From Planctomycetota bacterium (GTDB taxonomy: Bacteria; Planctomycetota; UBA1135; UBA2386): a stretch of DNA of 64,000 nt. The notes under the pieces were generated by a model. It worked only from the letters and a program-made list of their open reading frames with translations. It was not told where the DNA came from and did no database searches. Position numbers and translations under genes: made by a program. Location of the stretch: positions 1 through 64,000 of the forward strand of contig JADLFX010000070.1 of the NCBI GenBank assembly GCA_020849665.1. The letters run 5' to 3'. Within the stretch, counting starts at the first letter, position 1, and every line of letters begins with the position of its first letter. This document shows, piece after piece, positions 45,187 through 60,213 of the stretch.

Positions 45187-48051
<2,865 letters not shown>

Positions 48052-48336
48052 CGGAGGGTCTCGCCGCGGTGGAAGAGGTTCGGGACGGCGGCCCGGGCGA
48101 GCCCGGACCGGTCCACGACAAGGGAGGGATGGTATGGCCCGGTCGCGCAAGCGTCAGGGATCGATCGGTTACTTGCGGCGCGCCGACACCGCGGCGCAGG
48201 TCCGGCCGCGCAGCACGCGCACTGCGCACGGGATTCGCGATGCCGGACTCGTCTTGTCGCGCGTATCCGGGCTCCCTAGAACCACACGTCTGCCCTCCCT
48301 CCAACCCTGCGGCCGGCATCGCCGGTCGTCCCCATC

Positions 48337-49515
48337 ATGAACTTGTCCCGTCTCCTCCTCACCCTCCCCCTCCTCGGCGGCCTGCTCGCCGCACAGTACA
48401 CCGGCGAGCCGCCCGTGGTCATGCAGGCCGCGGCCGCCAACCCGCAGCTCGGCGCCACGGCCCTCGGCGTCGCGCAGGTCCAGCAGATCCTGCTGGTCCC
48501 GCACATCGGCCTCGGCGCCAACTGGTACTACGCCGCGGCCACGGTCGTGCGGAGCGGCGCCACCAGCAGCTTCCTGCAGACCGGCACGTTCAACAGCGTC
48601 ACCGGTGCCTACACCAAGAACACCGACATCGACGCGCTCACCGTCGCCGGCGACTTCGCGCTGAGCATCTCCGATGACCTCCAGGTCGCCGTCTGGGACG
48701 CGGCCACGGGCGTGAAGTGGGCCAAGCGCACGGGCGCCGCGGGTCCGTTCGGCCCCGCCGCCAACGTGACGGGCATCACCGGCACCTACCTCGACCCGAA
48801 CTTCGGCCGGATCAACGGCAAGCTGGTGCTCTTCTTCATCACGGCCGGCAACACCAGCATCTCGGTCGGCGACTTCGACGCCAACACCGGCGCGGTCTCC
48901 AACATCCGCGTCGTGGCGGCGGGCTCCGTCGTGCATTCGCCCACGCCCATGAACGACAAGACCGGCGAGACCCGCTGCCTGGTCTACAACAACGGCGTGA
49001 GCCCGCGCCAGGCGCGCATCGCCACGTCGATCGACAACAGCGGGCCCGACTACCTCTTCTATACCAACGCGGCGTGGCTCGCGAACGGCGACTGCAACGG
49101 CGGCACCATCACGCTGGCCACCGCCCCCTCGACCTACGCGGATCCCACCAGGATCGGGATCCTGGCGATGAACTCGGTGAGCGTCCCGGCCGCCGGCGGG
49201 CCGGTCACCCTGGCCGCGTTCGGCCCCGAGAAGGCCGCTGCCGCCACGCCGTACTCGGGCACCATCCTCGTGGGCGTCCTGAACGCCGCGGCGATCACCC
49301 TCGGCCCGCCCATCGTCGGCAACCTGTCCCTCAACCCGGGCAGCCTCGTGGTCCTGCCCTCGCAGGCCTTCGACAACGCCAGCGGCTCGCTGAGCTACAG
49401 CCTCTTCGCGCCGGCCCAGCCGTCCGGCACCAAGCTGCAGGCCCAGCCGGTGCTGCTCGACGTGAACACTGCCACGGTCTACCTGGGCAACACCGCGCAG
49501 ATCCTCTGGCAGTGA
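48337..49515 (+). CDS. Secreted protein of unknown function
   Basis: 392 residues. The signal peptide is MNLSRLLLTLPLLGGLLAAQ. The mature protein is beta-rich with WD/kelch-like strand patterns (LQVAVWDAATGVKWA, LVLFFITAGNTSISVGDFD) and only two cysteines (TRCLVYNN, NGDCNGG). It ends QILWQ. No family recognised. It is divergent from the M16 peptidase (285-bp gap) and convergent with the metallophosphoesterase. Confidence 0.8.
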   Translation: MNLSRLLLTLPLLGGLLAAQYTGEPPVVMQAAAANPQLGATALGVAQVQQILLVPHIGLGANWYYAAATVVRSGATSSFLQTGTFNSVTGAYTKNTDIDALTVAGDFALSISDDLQVAVWDAATGVKWAKRTGAAGPFGPAANVTGITGTYLDPNFGRINGKLVLFFITAGNTSISVGDFDANTGAVSNIRVVAAGSVVHSPTPMNDKTGETRCLVYNNGVSPRQARIATSIDNSGPDYLFYTNAAWLANGDCNGGTITLATAPSTYADPTRIGILAMNSVSVPAAGGPVTLAAFGPEKAAAATPYSGTILVGVLNAAAITLGPPIVGNLSLNPGSLVVLPSQAFDNASGSLSYSLFAPAQPSGTKLQAQPVLLDVNTATVYLGNTAQILWQ

Positions 49516-49573
49516 GGGTCGCCGCGCCGGGCGGCGCCGGCGGTCGTACCGCTCCGCCGCCCGACCGCGCGCC

Positions 49574-50272
49574 TCACCCGGGCGGCAGCTCGATCGGCCG
49601 GAAGTCGATCGCGTCGACCGACGCCAGGTGGTAGCGGATCCCGCCGGCTTCGCCCTGGAAGCCGTACTGGTGGTCCTTGCCGTGCAGATGGCCGTACACG
49701 CACTGCGACACGCCGGCGGCCTGCAGCAGCGGCACCGCCGGCGTCTCGCGCCCGTCGGTGTAGCGCGGCGGATAGTGCACCAGGGCGATCGTGCGCCGCC
49801 CCGCCAGCTTCTCGCCCGCGGCGATCGAGAGCTTCAGGCGCTCGACCTCGCGCGCGAAGATCTTTTCCGCGCCCGGCTCGGCCCACGGCGCACCCGGCGG
49901 ATCCCACAGGCGCGTGCCGATCACCACCGTGGCGTCGGGCAGCTTCCAGGCGTTGTTCTGCAGCAGCCGGACCGAGGGGTGGATCACCCGCTGCAGCTTG
50001 GCCAGCGAGGTCCACCAGGTGCAGTGGTTGCCCTTGATCAGGATCTTCGTGCCGGGCCGCGCGCCGACCCAGTCGAGGTCGGGCTTCGCCTCGTCGAGGG
50101 TGAGGCCCCAGGAGGTGTCGCCGCCCACCAGCACCCAGTCGTCCGGTCCGACCATGGCGTCCCACGCCTCGCGCATGCGGCGCTCGTGACCCACCCAGCG
50201 GTCCCCGAAGATGTCCATGGGCTTGTCGACGCCCAGGCTCAGGTGCAGGTCGCTGATCGCGAAGAGTCGCAT
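49574..50272 (-). CDS. Calcineurin-like metallophosphoesterase
   Basis: 232 residues, cytoplasmic. All metal-site motifs are present: SDLHLS (residues 7-12), VGGDTSWG, KGNHCTWW, VHYPPRY and GHLHGKDH. It resembles the YkuE/Lmb-type bacterial family of predicted phosphohydrolases with a conserved HYPP. Substrate unknown. It is divergent from the M19 dipeptidase (62-bp gap). Confidence 0.93.
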   Translation of the reverse strand: MRLFAISDLHLSLGVDKPMDIFGDRWVGHERRMREAWDAMVGPDDWVLVGGDTSWGLTLDEAKPDLDWVGARPGTKILIKGNHCTWWTSLAKLQRVIHPSVRLLQNNAWKLPDATVVIGTRLWDPPGAPWAEPGAEKIFAREVERLKLSIAAGEKLAGRRTIALVHYPPRYTDGRETPAVPLLQAAGVSQCVYGHLHGKDHQYGFQGEAGGIRYHLASVDAIDFRPIELPPG

Positions 50273-50334
50273 CGGTGGGGTAGGGCGTGGCGCGGCGGCT
50301 GGAAAAGGGCGTGGATCCTACCGAGGATCGGGGA

Positions 50335-51666
50335 ATGCACACGCACGCCTTCCCCGCCCTGCTCGCCGCCTGCCTCGGCGGGGCCCTGGCCGCCCAGAAC
50401 CTGCCCGCGCTCCCCAAGGGCTACGACCCCGCGCTGTGGGAGAAGGCCTGCCGCCTGCACTTCGCGGCCACGGTGATCGACACCCACTCGGACACCACCA
50501 GCCGGATCCTCGACGAGGACTTCGACATGGGCCGGCGTGCGCCCGACGGCCACATGGACCTGCCGCGCATCGCCGAGGGCGGACTCGACGCGCAGTTCTA
50601 TTCCATCTACGTCGCGGCCGAGTACGCGGGCGAGGAGGACCCGGCCACCGCCAGGAGCCGCAAGGAGAGCAAGCCGGACTTCAGCGCCCGCCGGGCGCTG
50701 GACATGATCGACGGCCTCGTGCGCACCGTGGAGCGCCACCCCGAGAGGATGGTCCTGTGCACGAGTCCGGCCGAGCTGCGCGCCGCCGTGGCCGCGGGCA
50801 GGCATGCGGCGCTGATGGGCATCGAGGGCGGCCACGCCATCGAGGGGGACCTCGCCCTGCTGCGCCAGTTCCACCGCCTGGGCGTGCGCTACATGACGCT
50901 CACCCACACCAACCACAACCAGTACGCCGACTCCTGCGCACCGGCCGAGCCGCGCTGGAACGGGATCAACCGCCTGGGCGTGAAGGTGGTCCGCGAGATG
51001 AACCGCCTCGGGATGCTGGTCGACGTCAGCCACGTGAGCGACGCGGCGTTCTTCGCCGTCCTGGAGGTCACGCGGGCTCCGGTGATCCTCTCGCACAGCT
51101 CGTGCCGGGCGCTCGCCGGCCACCGCCGCAACGTCACCGACGACATGCTGCGCGCCCTGGCCCGGAACGGTGGCGTGATCATGATCAACTTCAACGGCGG
51201 CTTCGTGGATGCCGAGTACGGCAAGCGCTACGACGCGTGGCGCGCGCCGCTGCGGATCCGCGAGCGCGCCATCGAGGCGCGCCACGGTGCGGACTCGCCG
51301 GAGGCGAAGCAGGCGATCGCGGCCCTGCGCAAGGAGCACGCCGACCGCGAGCCGGAGCGGCCGCCGCTGGCGGCGCTCATCGATCACATCGTGCACGCCC
51401 TCGACGTGGCCGGCGAGGACCACGTCGGCCTGGGCAGCGACTTCGACGGCGTGCCCAGCGTGCCGCGCGGGCTCGAGGACGTGACCTGCCTGCCGCGGAT
51501 CACCTACGAGCTGCTGCAGCGCGGCCGCTCCGAGGCCGCGGTGACCAAGGTGCTGGGCGGCAACCTGCTGCGGGTGTTCGCGGCGGCCGAGGCGAAGGCG
51601 AAGGAGCTGCGCGGCGAGGCGCCGTTCCGCAACGATCCGGCGACGGACTCTTTGCCGTGGCGGTGA
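50335..51666 (+). CDS. M19 membrane dipeptidase, exported
   Basis: 443 residues. The ATG at 50335 gives a signal peptide (AFPALLAACLGGALAAQ). Renal-dipeptidase zinc ligands are visible: VIDTHSDT (His, Asp), MGIEGGHAIE (bridging Glu), DVSHVSD (His) and LSHSSCRAL (His). The late Asp is in GLGSDFDGVP. It cleaves dipeptides, including some with D-residues, outside the cytoplasm. Confidence 0.95.
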   Translation: MHTHAFPALLAACLGGALAAQNLPALPKGYDPALWEKACRLHFAATVIDTHSDTTSRILDEDFDMGRRAPDGHMDLPRIAEGGLDAQFYSIYVAAEYAGEEDPATARSRKESKPDFSARRALDMIDGLVRTVERHPERMVLCTSPAELRAAVAAGRHAALMGIEGGHAIEGDLALLRQFHRLGVRYMTLTHTNHNQYADSCAPAEPRWNGINRLGVKVVREMNRLGMLVDVSHVSDAAFFAVLEVTRAPVILSHSSCRALAGHRRNVTDDMLRALARNGGVIMINFNGGFVDAEYGKRYDAWRAPLRIRERAIEARHGADSPEAKQAIAALRKEHADREPERPPLAALIDHIVHALDVAGEDHVGLGSDFDGVPSVPRGLEDVTCLPRITYELLQRGRSEAAVTKVLGGNLLRVFAAAEAKAKELRGEAPFRNDPATDSLPWR

Positions 51667-51706
51667 GGCGGCGGCGCGCCCCAGGAGCATGCCTGACGGC
51701 TGCCTC

Positions 51707-53251
51707 TCACTGGATCCTCATCGGGTACCAGTTCGTGGAGCGGAGGACGTTGCCAGGTTCCACCCGGACTCCCTGCCACTGGAATGTGCGACCCTGCAGG
51801 GTCGGGTCGGCGGGGACCGTGAAGGACCGCGACTGGGCGCCGCCGGGACCCACCACGAACGGCGGCAGCGGGATCATCCGCGCGGGGTCGACCAGCCACG
51901 GCCCGATCCCCGGGATCTCCAGCGTGACGCGCGTGTCGCCCAGCATCGGATAGAGGAGCTCGCCGGGCTGGCCGAAGGCGATCTGGAGGTAGGGCTGCCC
52001 GATGCTGCCGGCAATCGATCCGTAGAGCTGAGAGCGGAGGTTGAGGGCCACACCCGATCCAGGGTGGCCGAACATGTTCTGATATCCGCGGTAGAGCAGG
52101 TCGATGTCCCCGTCCCGGTCCACGTCGAGGAAGTAGCTCACGCCCGCGTAGAACCAGAGTCCCGGAGCGATCTGGCTGGTCACGTTCCGGAACGTGCCCG
52201 CTGCATCCTGGAGCAGGACCTGGTTCCCCACGGTCAGATCGAGTCTTCCGTCCCTGTCGAGGTCTCCGGTTTCGACGTAATTCGCGCTGTACGTCGGGTA
52301 CGGAGGAAACCTGTGGCTCTCGTCCACGAGCCGACCGGAACCATCATTCCGGAAGTACTGGAGCGGACCCTGCCACGGACTCGTGATCACGTCGAGCCAC
52401 CCGTCCGCGTCCAGGTCCACGACCTTGGCCTTGCCGTAGGACATCTGCCACGGCAGGGACTGACCGGACACGAGCACCCCCTGCTGGTTCTTCAACAGGA
52501 AGCGTGGCCCCTGGACGTCGATGAAGACGAGATCGGTCCACCCGTCCCGATCGAAGTCGCCGGCCTGGATGTCGCTCGGGAGCAGGGTGACCGCCGCCTG
52601 GAGAACCGTCGCCGTGGCATCCGTGAACCAGCCGCGCCCATCGTTCAGGTAGATGTGCACCGGTCCGGGTCCCCAGACCGGCAGGTAGGACACATAGCCC
52701 ACGACCAAGTCCAGGTCGCCGTCCCGCTCGACGTCCAGGGTCGCGAAGACCTCCGGATCGATACGGAGGCTTCCAACGTTCGGGAGTCTGGTCTGCTCCG
52801 TCTCCTGGAACGTCCAGTCTCCACGATTGAGGACGAGGAACTTGTCTGGTCCGGTCCGACCGAGTGATCTCGTGTGATATCCAAGAACGAAGTCGACATC
52901 CCCATCTCCGTCGAAGTCTCCCATTCCCGGCCGGAACGTGAGCGCTCCGAGTTGATCCATGGTCGGCAGCCCGGGGTAGCAGCTCACGATCGGGTCCCAG
53001 CGGCCGTCCCCCCGATTCCGAAAGAGCGCGGAATGCGTCGTGAGTTGGCTGCTGCACGTCCCGCCACCTGTTGGGCTGAAGAAATCAGGATACCTATCCC
53101 CATTGGCATCGACGTTGAACCAGGCGGAATGCGGAGGGAACAGGAACCGATGCTCCACCGAATCAGCAATCGGGGCGATCTGCGCCAACACCTGCGTTGC
53201 TCCCCCACAAAGCAGGAGTCCCTTGAACAAGAGATGAGCCAACAGTCTCAT
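51707..53251 (-). CDS. Secreted FG-GAP/VCBS repeat protein
   Basis: 514 residues from the ATG at 53251, which has AGAGG 8 bases upstream; a GTG three codons earlier overlaps the preceding stop. Signal RLLAHLLFKGLLLCGGATQ. Seven calcium-loop repeats of the DxDxDGxxD type are visible, including GDFDGDGDVDFVLG, DVERDGDLDLVVG, GDFDRDGWTDLVF and GDLDRDGRLDLTVG, consistent with a seven-bladed propeller. The C-terminus (QSRSFTVPADPTLQGRTFQW) is a beta domain common in planctomycete secreted proteins. It lies 5 bp after the beta-helix gene and is probably translationally coupled to it. Confidence 0.88.
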   Translation of the reverse strand: MRLLAHLLFKGLLLCGGATQVLAQIAPIADSVEHRFLFPPHSAWFNVDANGDRYPDFFSPTGGGTCSSQLTTHSALFRNRGDGRWDPIVSCYPGLPTMDQLGALTFRPGMGDFDGDGDVDFVLGYHTRSLGRTGPDKFLVLNRGDWTFQETEQTRLPNVGSLRIDPEVFATLDVERDGDLDLVVGYVSYLPVWGPGPVHIYLNDGRGWFTDATATVLQAAVTLLPSDIQAGDFDRDGWTDLVFIDVQGPRFLLKNQQGVLVSGQSLPWQMSYGKAKVVDLDADGWLDVITSPWQGPLQYFRNDGSGRLVDESHRFPPYPTYSANYVETGDLDRDGRLDLTVGNQVLLQDAAGTFRNVTSQIAPGLWFYAGVSYFLDVDRDGDIDLLYRGYQNMFGHPGSGVALNLRSQLYGSIAGSIGQPYLQIAFGQPGELLYPMLGDTRVTLEIPGIGPWLVDPARMIPLPPFVVGPGGAQSRSFTVPADPTLQGRTFQWQGVRVEPGNVLRSTNWYPMRIQ

Positions 53252-53256
53252 GGGAC

Positions 53257-55794
<2,538 letters not shown>

Positions 55795-56285
55795 GAAGCA
55801 GAGGACTGCGGTCCAGCGTTCCTGTCGGTGTCATGGCAAGACGAACGGTTACTAGCGCTGGCTCTTTCGCAGGCAACCCGCCCCGTGGCACCGTCTTCAT
55901 GGATGTGCCGCGCACGCGAGGGTCCGCCAGCGTCGCCCGCGAGCCGATCCCAAGGTGCCTATGGCACCACACGCTCCCCTCCTGCCCGGGGACGGTGGCG
56001 CGCGATCGCCTCAGGCCATCAGACCACGTGCGCCGCGCAGACACCTCTCTCACCCGAGCGGACACCGCTGCAGGGATGGCCGTCGGTCCTGCGGCGTACG
56101 AATCGGGCTCATGCGGGGCTTCCGCGTCGGGTTCGCAAGCCTGCGAGGAACCACCCCCTGCTTTGTGGGCCTTCCACGCTGGCCGAGCCGGCGTGGTCTG
56201 TGGGAGTCGGCACTCCGGGCGTGCCCGGCCTGCTCGCTGCGGATCGCGCCTCCGACGATGCAGCGGAGGCCCGGGCCTTCGAAGC
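55795..56285. other. Intergenic region, 491 bp
   Basis: No gene is supported on either strand. It carries the upstream ATG (55834) and stop codons relevant to the beta-helix switch. An imperfect hairpin at 56174-56196 (CCACGCTGGC and GCCGGCGTGG around CGA) may terminate the gene ending at 56286. Otherwise nothing is recognised. Confidence 0.5.
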
Positions 56286-57554
56286 TCACGCCTGCGGCTG
56301 CGCCGCCTCCTGCAGCGAGCGCAGGATGCGCTTCACGCCCTCGTGCAGCTGGCGGAACGAGGACGGGGTCACCGCGATCGGGCTGACGATCTGGATGGCG
56401 GGGCGCAGGAGGCTGCGCACCGTGGTGAGCTGCATCCAGGTCCCGCGCTCCAGCGGGCCGAACTTGTCGGCCAGGGCCTTCACCAACACCTGCTCCAGGC
56501 TCCAACCCTCGATCGCAGGGCCGAGGCCGAGCTCGCGGCGATAGGCCAGGGCGTGGTCCAGGATGCCGGCCTCGGTCAGGCTGCCGAGCTGGATCAGCGC
56601 GCTACGGTAGTCGCCCGCGCTCAGCGCGCGGTCGTAGGCGCGCGCGTAGAGCAGTGCCAGGGCACGCACCCGCGGATCGCGGAGGTGCTCGACCTCGAGC
56701 AGCGTCAGCGTGCCCAGTTCGTTCACCAGGTCCGGGTCCGACGACTCGCGCATCCGCAGGCCGCCCGACTGCGCGCCGGAGGAGCCGCCCCTCGCGGGCG
56801 CATCGCCGCCGCTCGCGACCGGTTCCTCGCCGAAGAGATCCTGGTTCGCCCGCACCGGCGCGGGCCGCGCGAACACCTGCTCGCTGGCCCGGACGGGAGC
56901 GGGCGCCGGCGCGGCCGGCCTCGGCTCCGCGCGCCCGTAGGCCAACGGCTCCGCCGCCGGCCGTTCCCAGGGTGCCGGCGCACGGTTCTCGACAGGGGAC
57001 GCATCCGGGTACGCCCCCCCCATGTTGCCGGCGGCGTCGCCGAAGCGCGTCAGCCCGCGCGGCGCCGATTCCACTGCCTGCGCGGGCCTGCCGCAGCGCT
57101 GGTCGATCTCGCCCATCACGCGGCGCGCATTCACCGTCGCCAGGTCGATCGGGCGCTCGTGCGGCACCCGCTGGATCGAACGGCTGGCCAGCGCCAGGGC
57201 CCAGCGGGCCAGACAGGCGCGCCGCGACTCCAGCCAGTCGACCTCCTGCTTGCTGCGGTCGCGGGCCTTGTCCAGCATGCGATCGGTGACGCCGAGGGCG
57301 TGCACCGCGCAGGCAGCGAGCAGGTTCTCGTCGTCCTCGCTCAGATCCAGCCAGGGCTCGGCCTGCGCCGTGAACGTGCGGCGCATCTGGTCGCGCAGAC
57401 GGCGCACGCCGGCATGGGTCTGGCTGATCGCGCGCGGCGTCTCCTTGCCCCGATCGATGAGCTGCTGGCTCCAGGTGCGGAGGTACTCGAGCACCTCCTT
57501 GGTGGCATCGAGCAGATGCACCACTGACACCTTGTCGACTGGACGACGAGCCAT
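56286..57554 (-). CDS. Hypothetical cytoplasmic protein
   Basis: 422 residues. The start at MARRPVDK is preferred over an upstream Met because the upstream extension has shadow composition. Helical N-terminal part (about 5-165; VVHLLDATKEVLEYLRTW), a Pro/Ala-rich linker (about 180-270) and a helical C-terminal part (about 285-422; RALALLYARAYDRALSAG, AYRRELGLGPAIEGW). No membrane segment and no recognised domain. It is divergent from glcD by 118 bp. Confidence 0.75.
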   Translation of the reverse strand: MARRPVDKVSVVHLLDATKEVLEYLRTWSQQLIDRGKETPRAISQTHAGVRRLRDQMRRTFTAQAEPWLDLSEDDENLLAACAVHALGVTDRMLDKARDRSKQEVDWLESRRACLARWALALASRSIQRVPHERPIDLATVNARRVMGEIDQRCGRPAQAVESAPRGLTRFGDAAGNMGGAYPDASPVENRAPAPWERPAAEPLAYGRAEPRPAAPAPAPVRASEQVFARPAPVRANQDLFGEEPVASGGDAPARGGSSGAQSGGLRMRESSDPDLVNELGTLTLLEVEHLRDPRVRALALLYARAYDRALSAGDYRSALIQLGSLTEAGILDHALAYRRELGLGPAIEGWSLEQVLVKALADKFGPLERGTWMQLTTVRSLLRPAIQIVSPIAVTPSSFRQLHEGVKRILRSLQEAAQPQA

Positions 57555-57672
57555 GCGCTGGGACTGGACGGCGGTGCGTCGACTATCGACGAACCCGGGT
57601 CGGGACTTGACGCGATCGGGCGGCGCCATGGCCGGGGTGGCGCCGGGAGGGCGTGGGCTATGCTCCCGTGCC

Positions 57673-59127
57673 ATGGACGCCCTGCGGCGCCAGCTGCTGG
57701 ACCTCTTCGGCCCCCACCGGGCGATCGTGAACGAGGCCGCCCTGCTGGCCTACGAATGCGACGGCTTCACGGTGCACAAGGCCCGGCCCCTGGCCGTGGT
57801 CCTGCCGGAGAGCACCGCGGAGGTGCAGCGCGTCGTGCGCCTGCTGCGCGCGCACCGGGTGCCGTTCGTGCCGCGCGGCGCCGGCACCTGCCTGTCGGGT
57901 GGCCCCACCCCGGCGCAGCCGGCCGTCGTGATCGAGACCGCGCGCATGAAGCAGATCCTGCGCGTGAGCCCCGAGGACCTTCTGGCGGTGGTCCAGCCAG
58001 GGGTGGTGAACGCCGACCTGACGCGCGCCGTGCAGCATCTGGGCCTGCACTACGCCCCCGACCCCAGCAGCCAGACGGTGTGCACCATCGGCGGCAACCT
58101 CGCGGAGAACAGCGGCGGCCCGCACTGCTTCAAGTACGGCATGACCACCGACCATGTCCTCGCCGCGGAGGTCGTGCTCGCCGACGGCGAGGTGGCGCGG
58201 CTGGGTTCGGCCCTGGGGCCGCACGCCATGGGCGAGCTGGACCTGGTGGGGCTCTTCACCGGCAGCGAGGGCACCTTCGGCATCGCCACCGAGATCACGG
58301 TGCGGCTCTCGCCCGACCCGGAGGCGGTGCGCACCCTGCTGGCCGCGTTCGCCTCGATGGAGGCGGCATGCGGCGCGGTGTCCGACATCGTGGCCGCGGG
58401 CCTGGTCCCCGCCGCGCTGGAGATCCTCGATCAGGCCACGATCCGGGCGGTGGAGGCCTCGGTGTACCGGGCCGGCTACCCCCAGGACGCCGCGGCCGTG
58501 CTGCTGGTGGAGCTGGACGGCCCGGCGCTGGCCGTGGACGAGGACGCGCAGGCGGTGCGCGCGATCTGCGCGCGCCGCGCCGCGCTCTCGACCGAGGAGG
58601 CCGCCGACCCCGAGAACCGCAAGCGGCTGTGGAAGGGGCGCAAGGGCGCGTTCGGCGCGATGGGTCGGCTCAGCACCGACCTCTACGTCCTCGACGGCGT
58701 GGTGCCGCGCACGCGGCTGGTGGAGACCCTGCGCGCGATCACCGGGATCGGCGCGCGCCACGGCGTGACGCTCACCAACGTGTTCCACGCCGGCGACGGC
58801 AACCTGCACCCCAACATCGCGTTCGACGGCCGCGATCCCGAGCAGACCGCCGCCGTGCTCGCGGCCGGCTACGAGATCCTGGAACTCTGCGTGCGGATGG
58901 GCGGCAGCATCTCGGGCGAGCACGGCATCGGCAGCGAGAAGCTGGACCACGTGCCGCTGATGTTCACTCCCGACGACCTCGAGGTCATGCGGCGCGCGCG
59001 CAGCGCGTTCGATCCCGAGGGCCTCTGCAACCCGGGCAAGGTGCTGCCGCAGCGCGGCTCGTGCGCGGAGCCGGCGCGCTGGCCGAAGATGGTCGAGCGG
59101 GTGCTGGGCGGAGGCGAGGGCCGATGA
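57673..59127 (+). CDS. glcD: Glycolate oxidase FAD subunit
   Basis: 484 residues. FAD-binding type 4 domain: PRGAGTCLSGG, GLHYAPDPSSQTVCTIGGN, AENSGGPHCFKYGMT, LFTGSEGTFGI. The C-terminal cap has NVFHAGDGNLHPN and SGEHGIGSEK, the hallmark of GlcD/D-lactate dehydrogenases. It oxidises glycolate (or D-lactate) to the 2-oxo acid. ATGA overlap with glcE and close glcF place it in a complete glcDEF operon. Confidence 0.95.
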   Translation: MDALRRQLLDLFGPHRAIVNEAALLAYECDGFTVHKARPLAVVLPESTAEVQRVVRLLRAHRVPFVPRGAGTCLSGGPTPAQPAVVIETARMKQILRVSPEDLLAVVQPGVVNADLTRAVQHLGLHYAPDPSSQTVCTIGGNLAENSGGPHCFKYGMTTDHVLAAEVVLADGEVARLGSALGPHAMGELDLVGLFTGSEGTFGIATEITVRLSPDPEAVRTLLAAFASMEAACGAVSDIVAAGLVPAALEILDQATIRAVEASVYRAGYPQDAAAVLLVELDGPALAVDEDAQAVRAICARRAALSTEEAADPENRKRLWKGRKGAFGAMGRLSTDLYVLDGVVPRTRLVETLRAITGIGARHGVTLTNVFHAGDGNLHPNIAFDGRDPEQTAAVLAAGYEILELCVRMGGSISGEHGIGSEKLDHVPLMFTPDDLEVMRRARSAFDPEGLCNPGKVLPQRGSCAEPARWPKMVERVLGGGEGR

Positions 59128-60188
59128 CGGCGCCCGACTACGCGGTGCTGGAGCGCGTCGAGCCGGCCGGCGCCGCGGAGCTGGGCGAGATCCTGCGGGC
59201 CGCCGGCCCGGAGCGCCCGGTGCGCCTGATCGGCACGGGCACGGCCCAGGCGCGCCTGCCCGCGCCGGCGCGCCCGGCGACCGTGGTCGCGGGCACCCGG
59301 CTGTGCGCGATCCGGCGCCTCGAGGCCGACGACCTCACCTGCTCGGTCGAGCCCGGCCTGCCGCGCGCGGAGCTCGACGCCGCCCTCGCCGCGAAGGGCC
59401 TCTGCCTGCCGTGCGCGGGGAACGGCACGCTCGGCGGCCTGTTCGCGGCCGGCGAGGTCACGGCGCTCGCCCCGGGGGCGTTCGCCCCGCGCAGCCTGCT
59501 GCTCGGCCTCGAGGGCTTGCTCGGCGACGGCACCGCGTTCAAGTGCGGCGCCAAGGTGGTGAAGAGCGTCGCCGGCTTCGACCTGCACAAGGTGTTCGTG
59601 GGCAGCCGCGGCACGCTCTTCGCCGCCACGCTGCTGCATCTGAAGCTGCGGCCCAGGCCGCGGGCCAGCACCTGGTTCGCCAACGGCGGCCTGGCCGCAC
59701 CCGAGGCGCTGCATCTCTGGCACGCGCTGCGCCGCGAGGCCGAGCCGTTCGCGGCGCTGGCGCTCGCACGCGGCGCAGACGGCTGGGTCGTCCACGGCCG
59801 CGTGGAAGGGAGCCCGGCGTTCGTGCGCCAGCGCCTGCACCGCCACGCCCTGCGCGAGAGCGACACGCCGCAGCCCCTCGAGTTGGTGACTCCGGCGGGG
59901 CACGAATCGGTGCGCGGCCTCGTGCTGCCGAGCCGCCTCGCCGAGCTGCTCGCCGAGCTGCCCGCGGCGGCGCCGTTCCTCGTGCATGGCACGGGCCTCT
60001 TCGCCACCACGCTGCGGCCCGAAGCGGCCGACCGATTCCTGGCGCGCCTGCCCGCGCTTGCGGCGACGGGCGAGGTGGCGGCCGCCGCGCCGGCGCGCCG
60101 CGGCCGCGCCACGCCGCGCGATCCGACGGCCGACGCGCTCGCGCGCCGCCTCAAGCAGGCGCTCGACCCCCGCGGCGTCTTCTGTTGA
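59124..60188 (+). CDS. glcE: Glycolate oxidase subunit GlcE
   Basis: 354 residues. A shorter FAD-binding-domain homologue of GlcD with LIGTGTAQARLPAPARPATV, LTCSVEPGLPRAELDAAL, NGTLGGLFAAGE and KCGAKVVKSVAGFDLHKVFVG (the last is typical of GlcE). It lacks the GDGNLHPN region of GlcD. ATGA overlap with glcD. Confidence 0.92.
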   Translation: MTAPDYAVLERVEPAGAAELGEILRAAGPERPVRLIGTGTAQARLPAPARPATVVAGTRLCAIRRLEADDLTCSVEPGLPRAELDAALAAKGLCLPCAGNGTLGGLFAAGEVTALAPGAFAPRSLLLGLEGLLGDGTAFKCGAKVVKSVAGFDLHKVFVGSRGTLFAATLLHLKLRPRPRASTWFANGGLAAPEALHLWHALRREAEPFAALALARGADGWVVHGRVEGSPAFVRQRLHRHALRESDTPQPLELVTPAGHESVRGLVLPSRLAELLAELPAAAPFLVHGTGLFATTLRPEAADRFLARLPALAATGEVAAAAPARRGRATPRDPTADALARRLKQALDPRGVFC

Positions 60189-60213
60189 ACCGCTGGCCCA
60201 CAGGTCACTCGCG

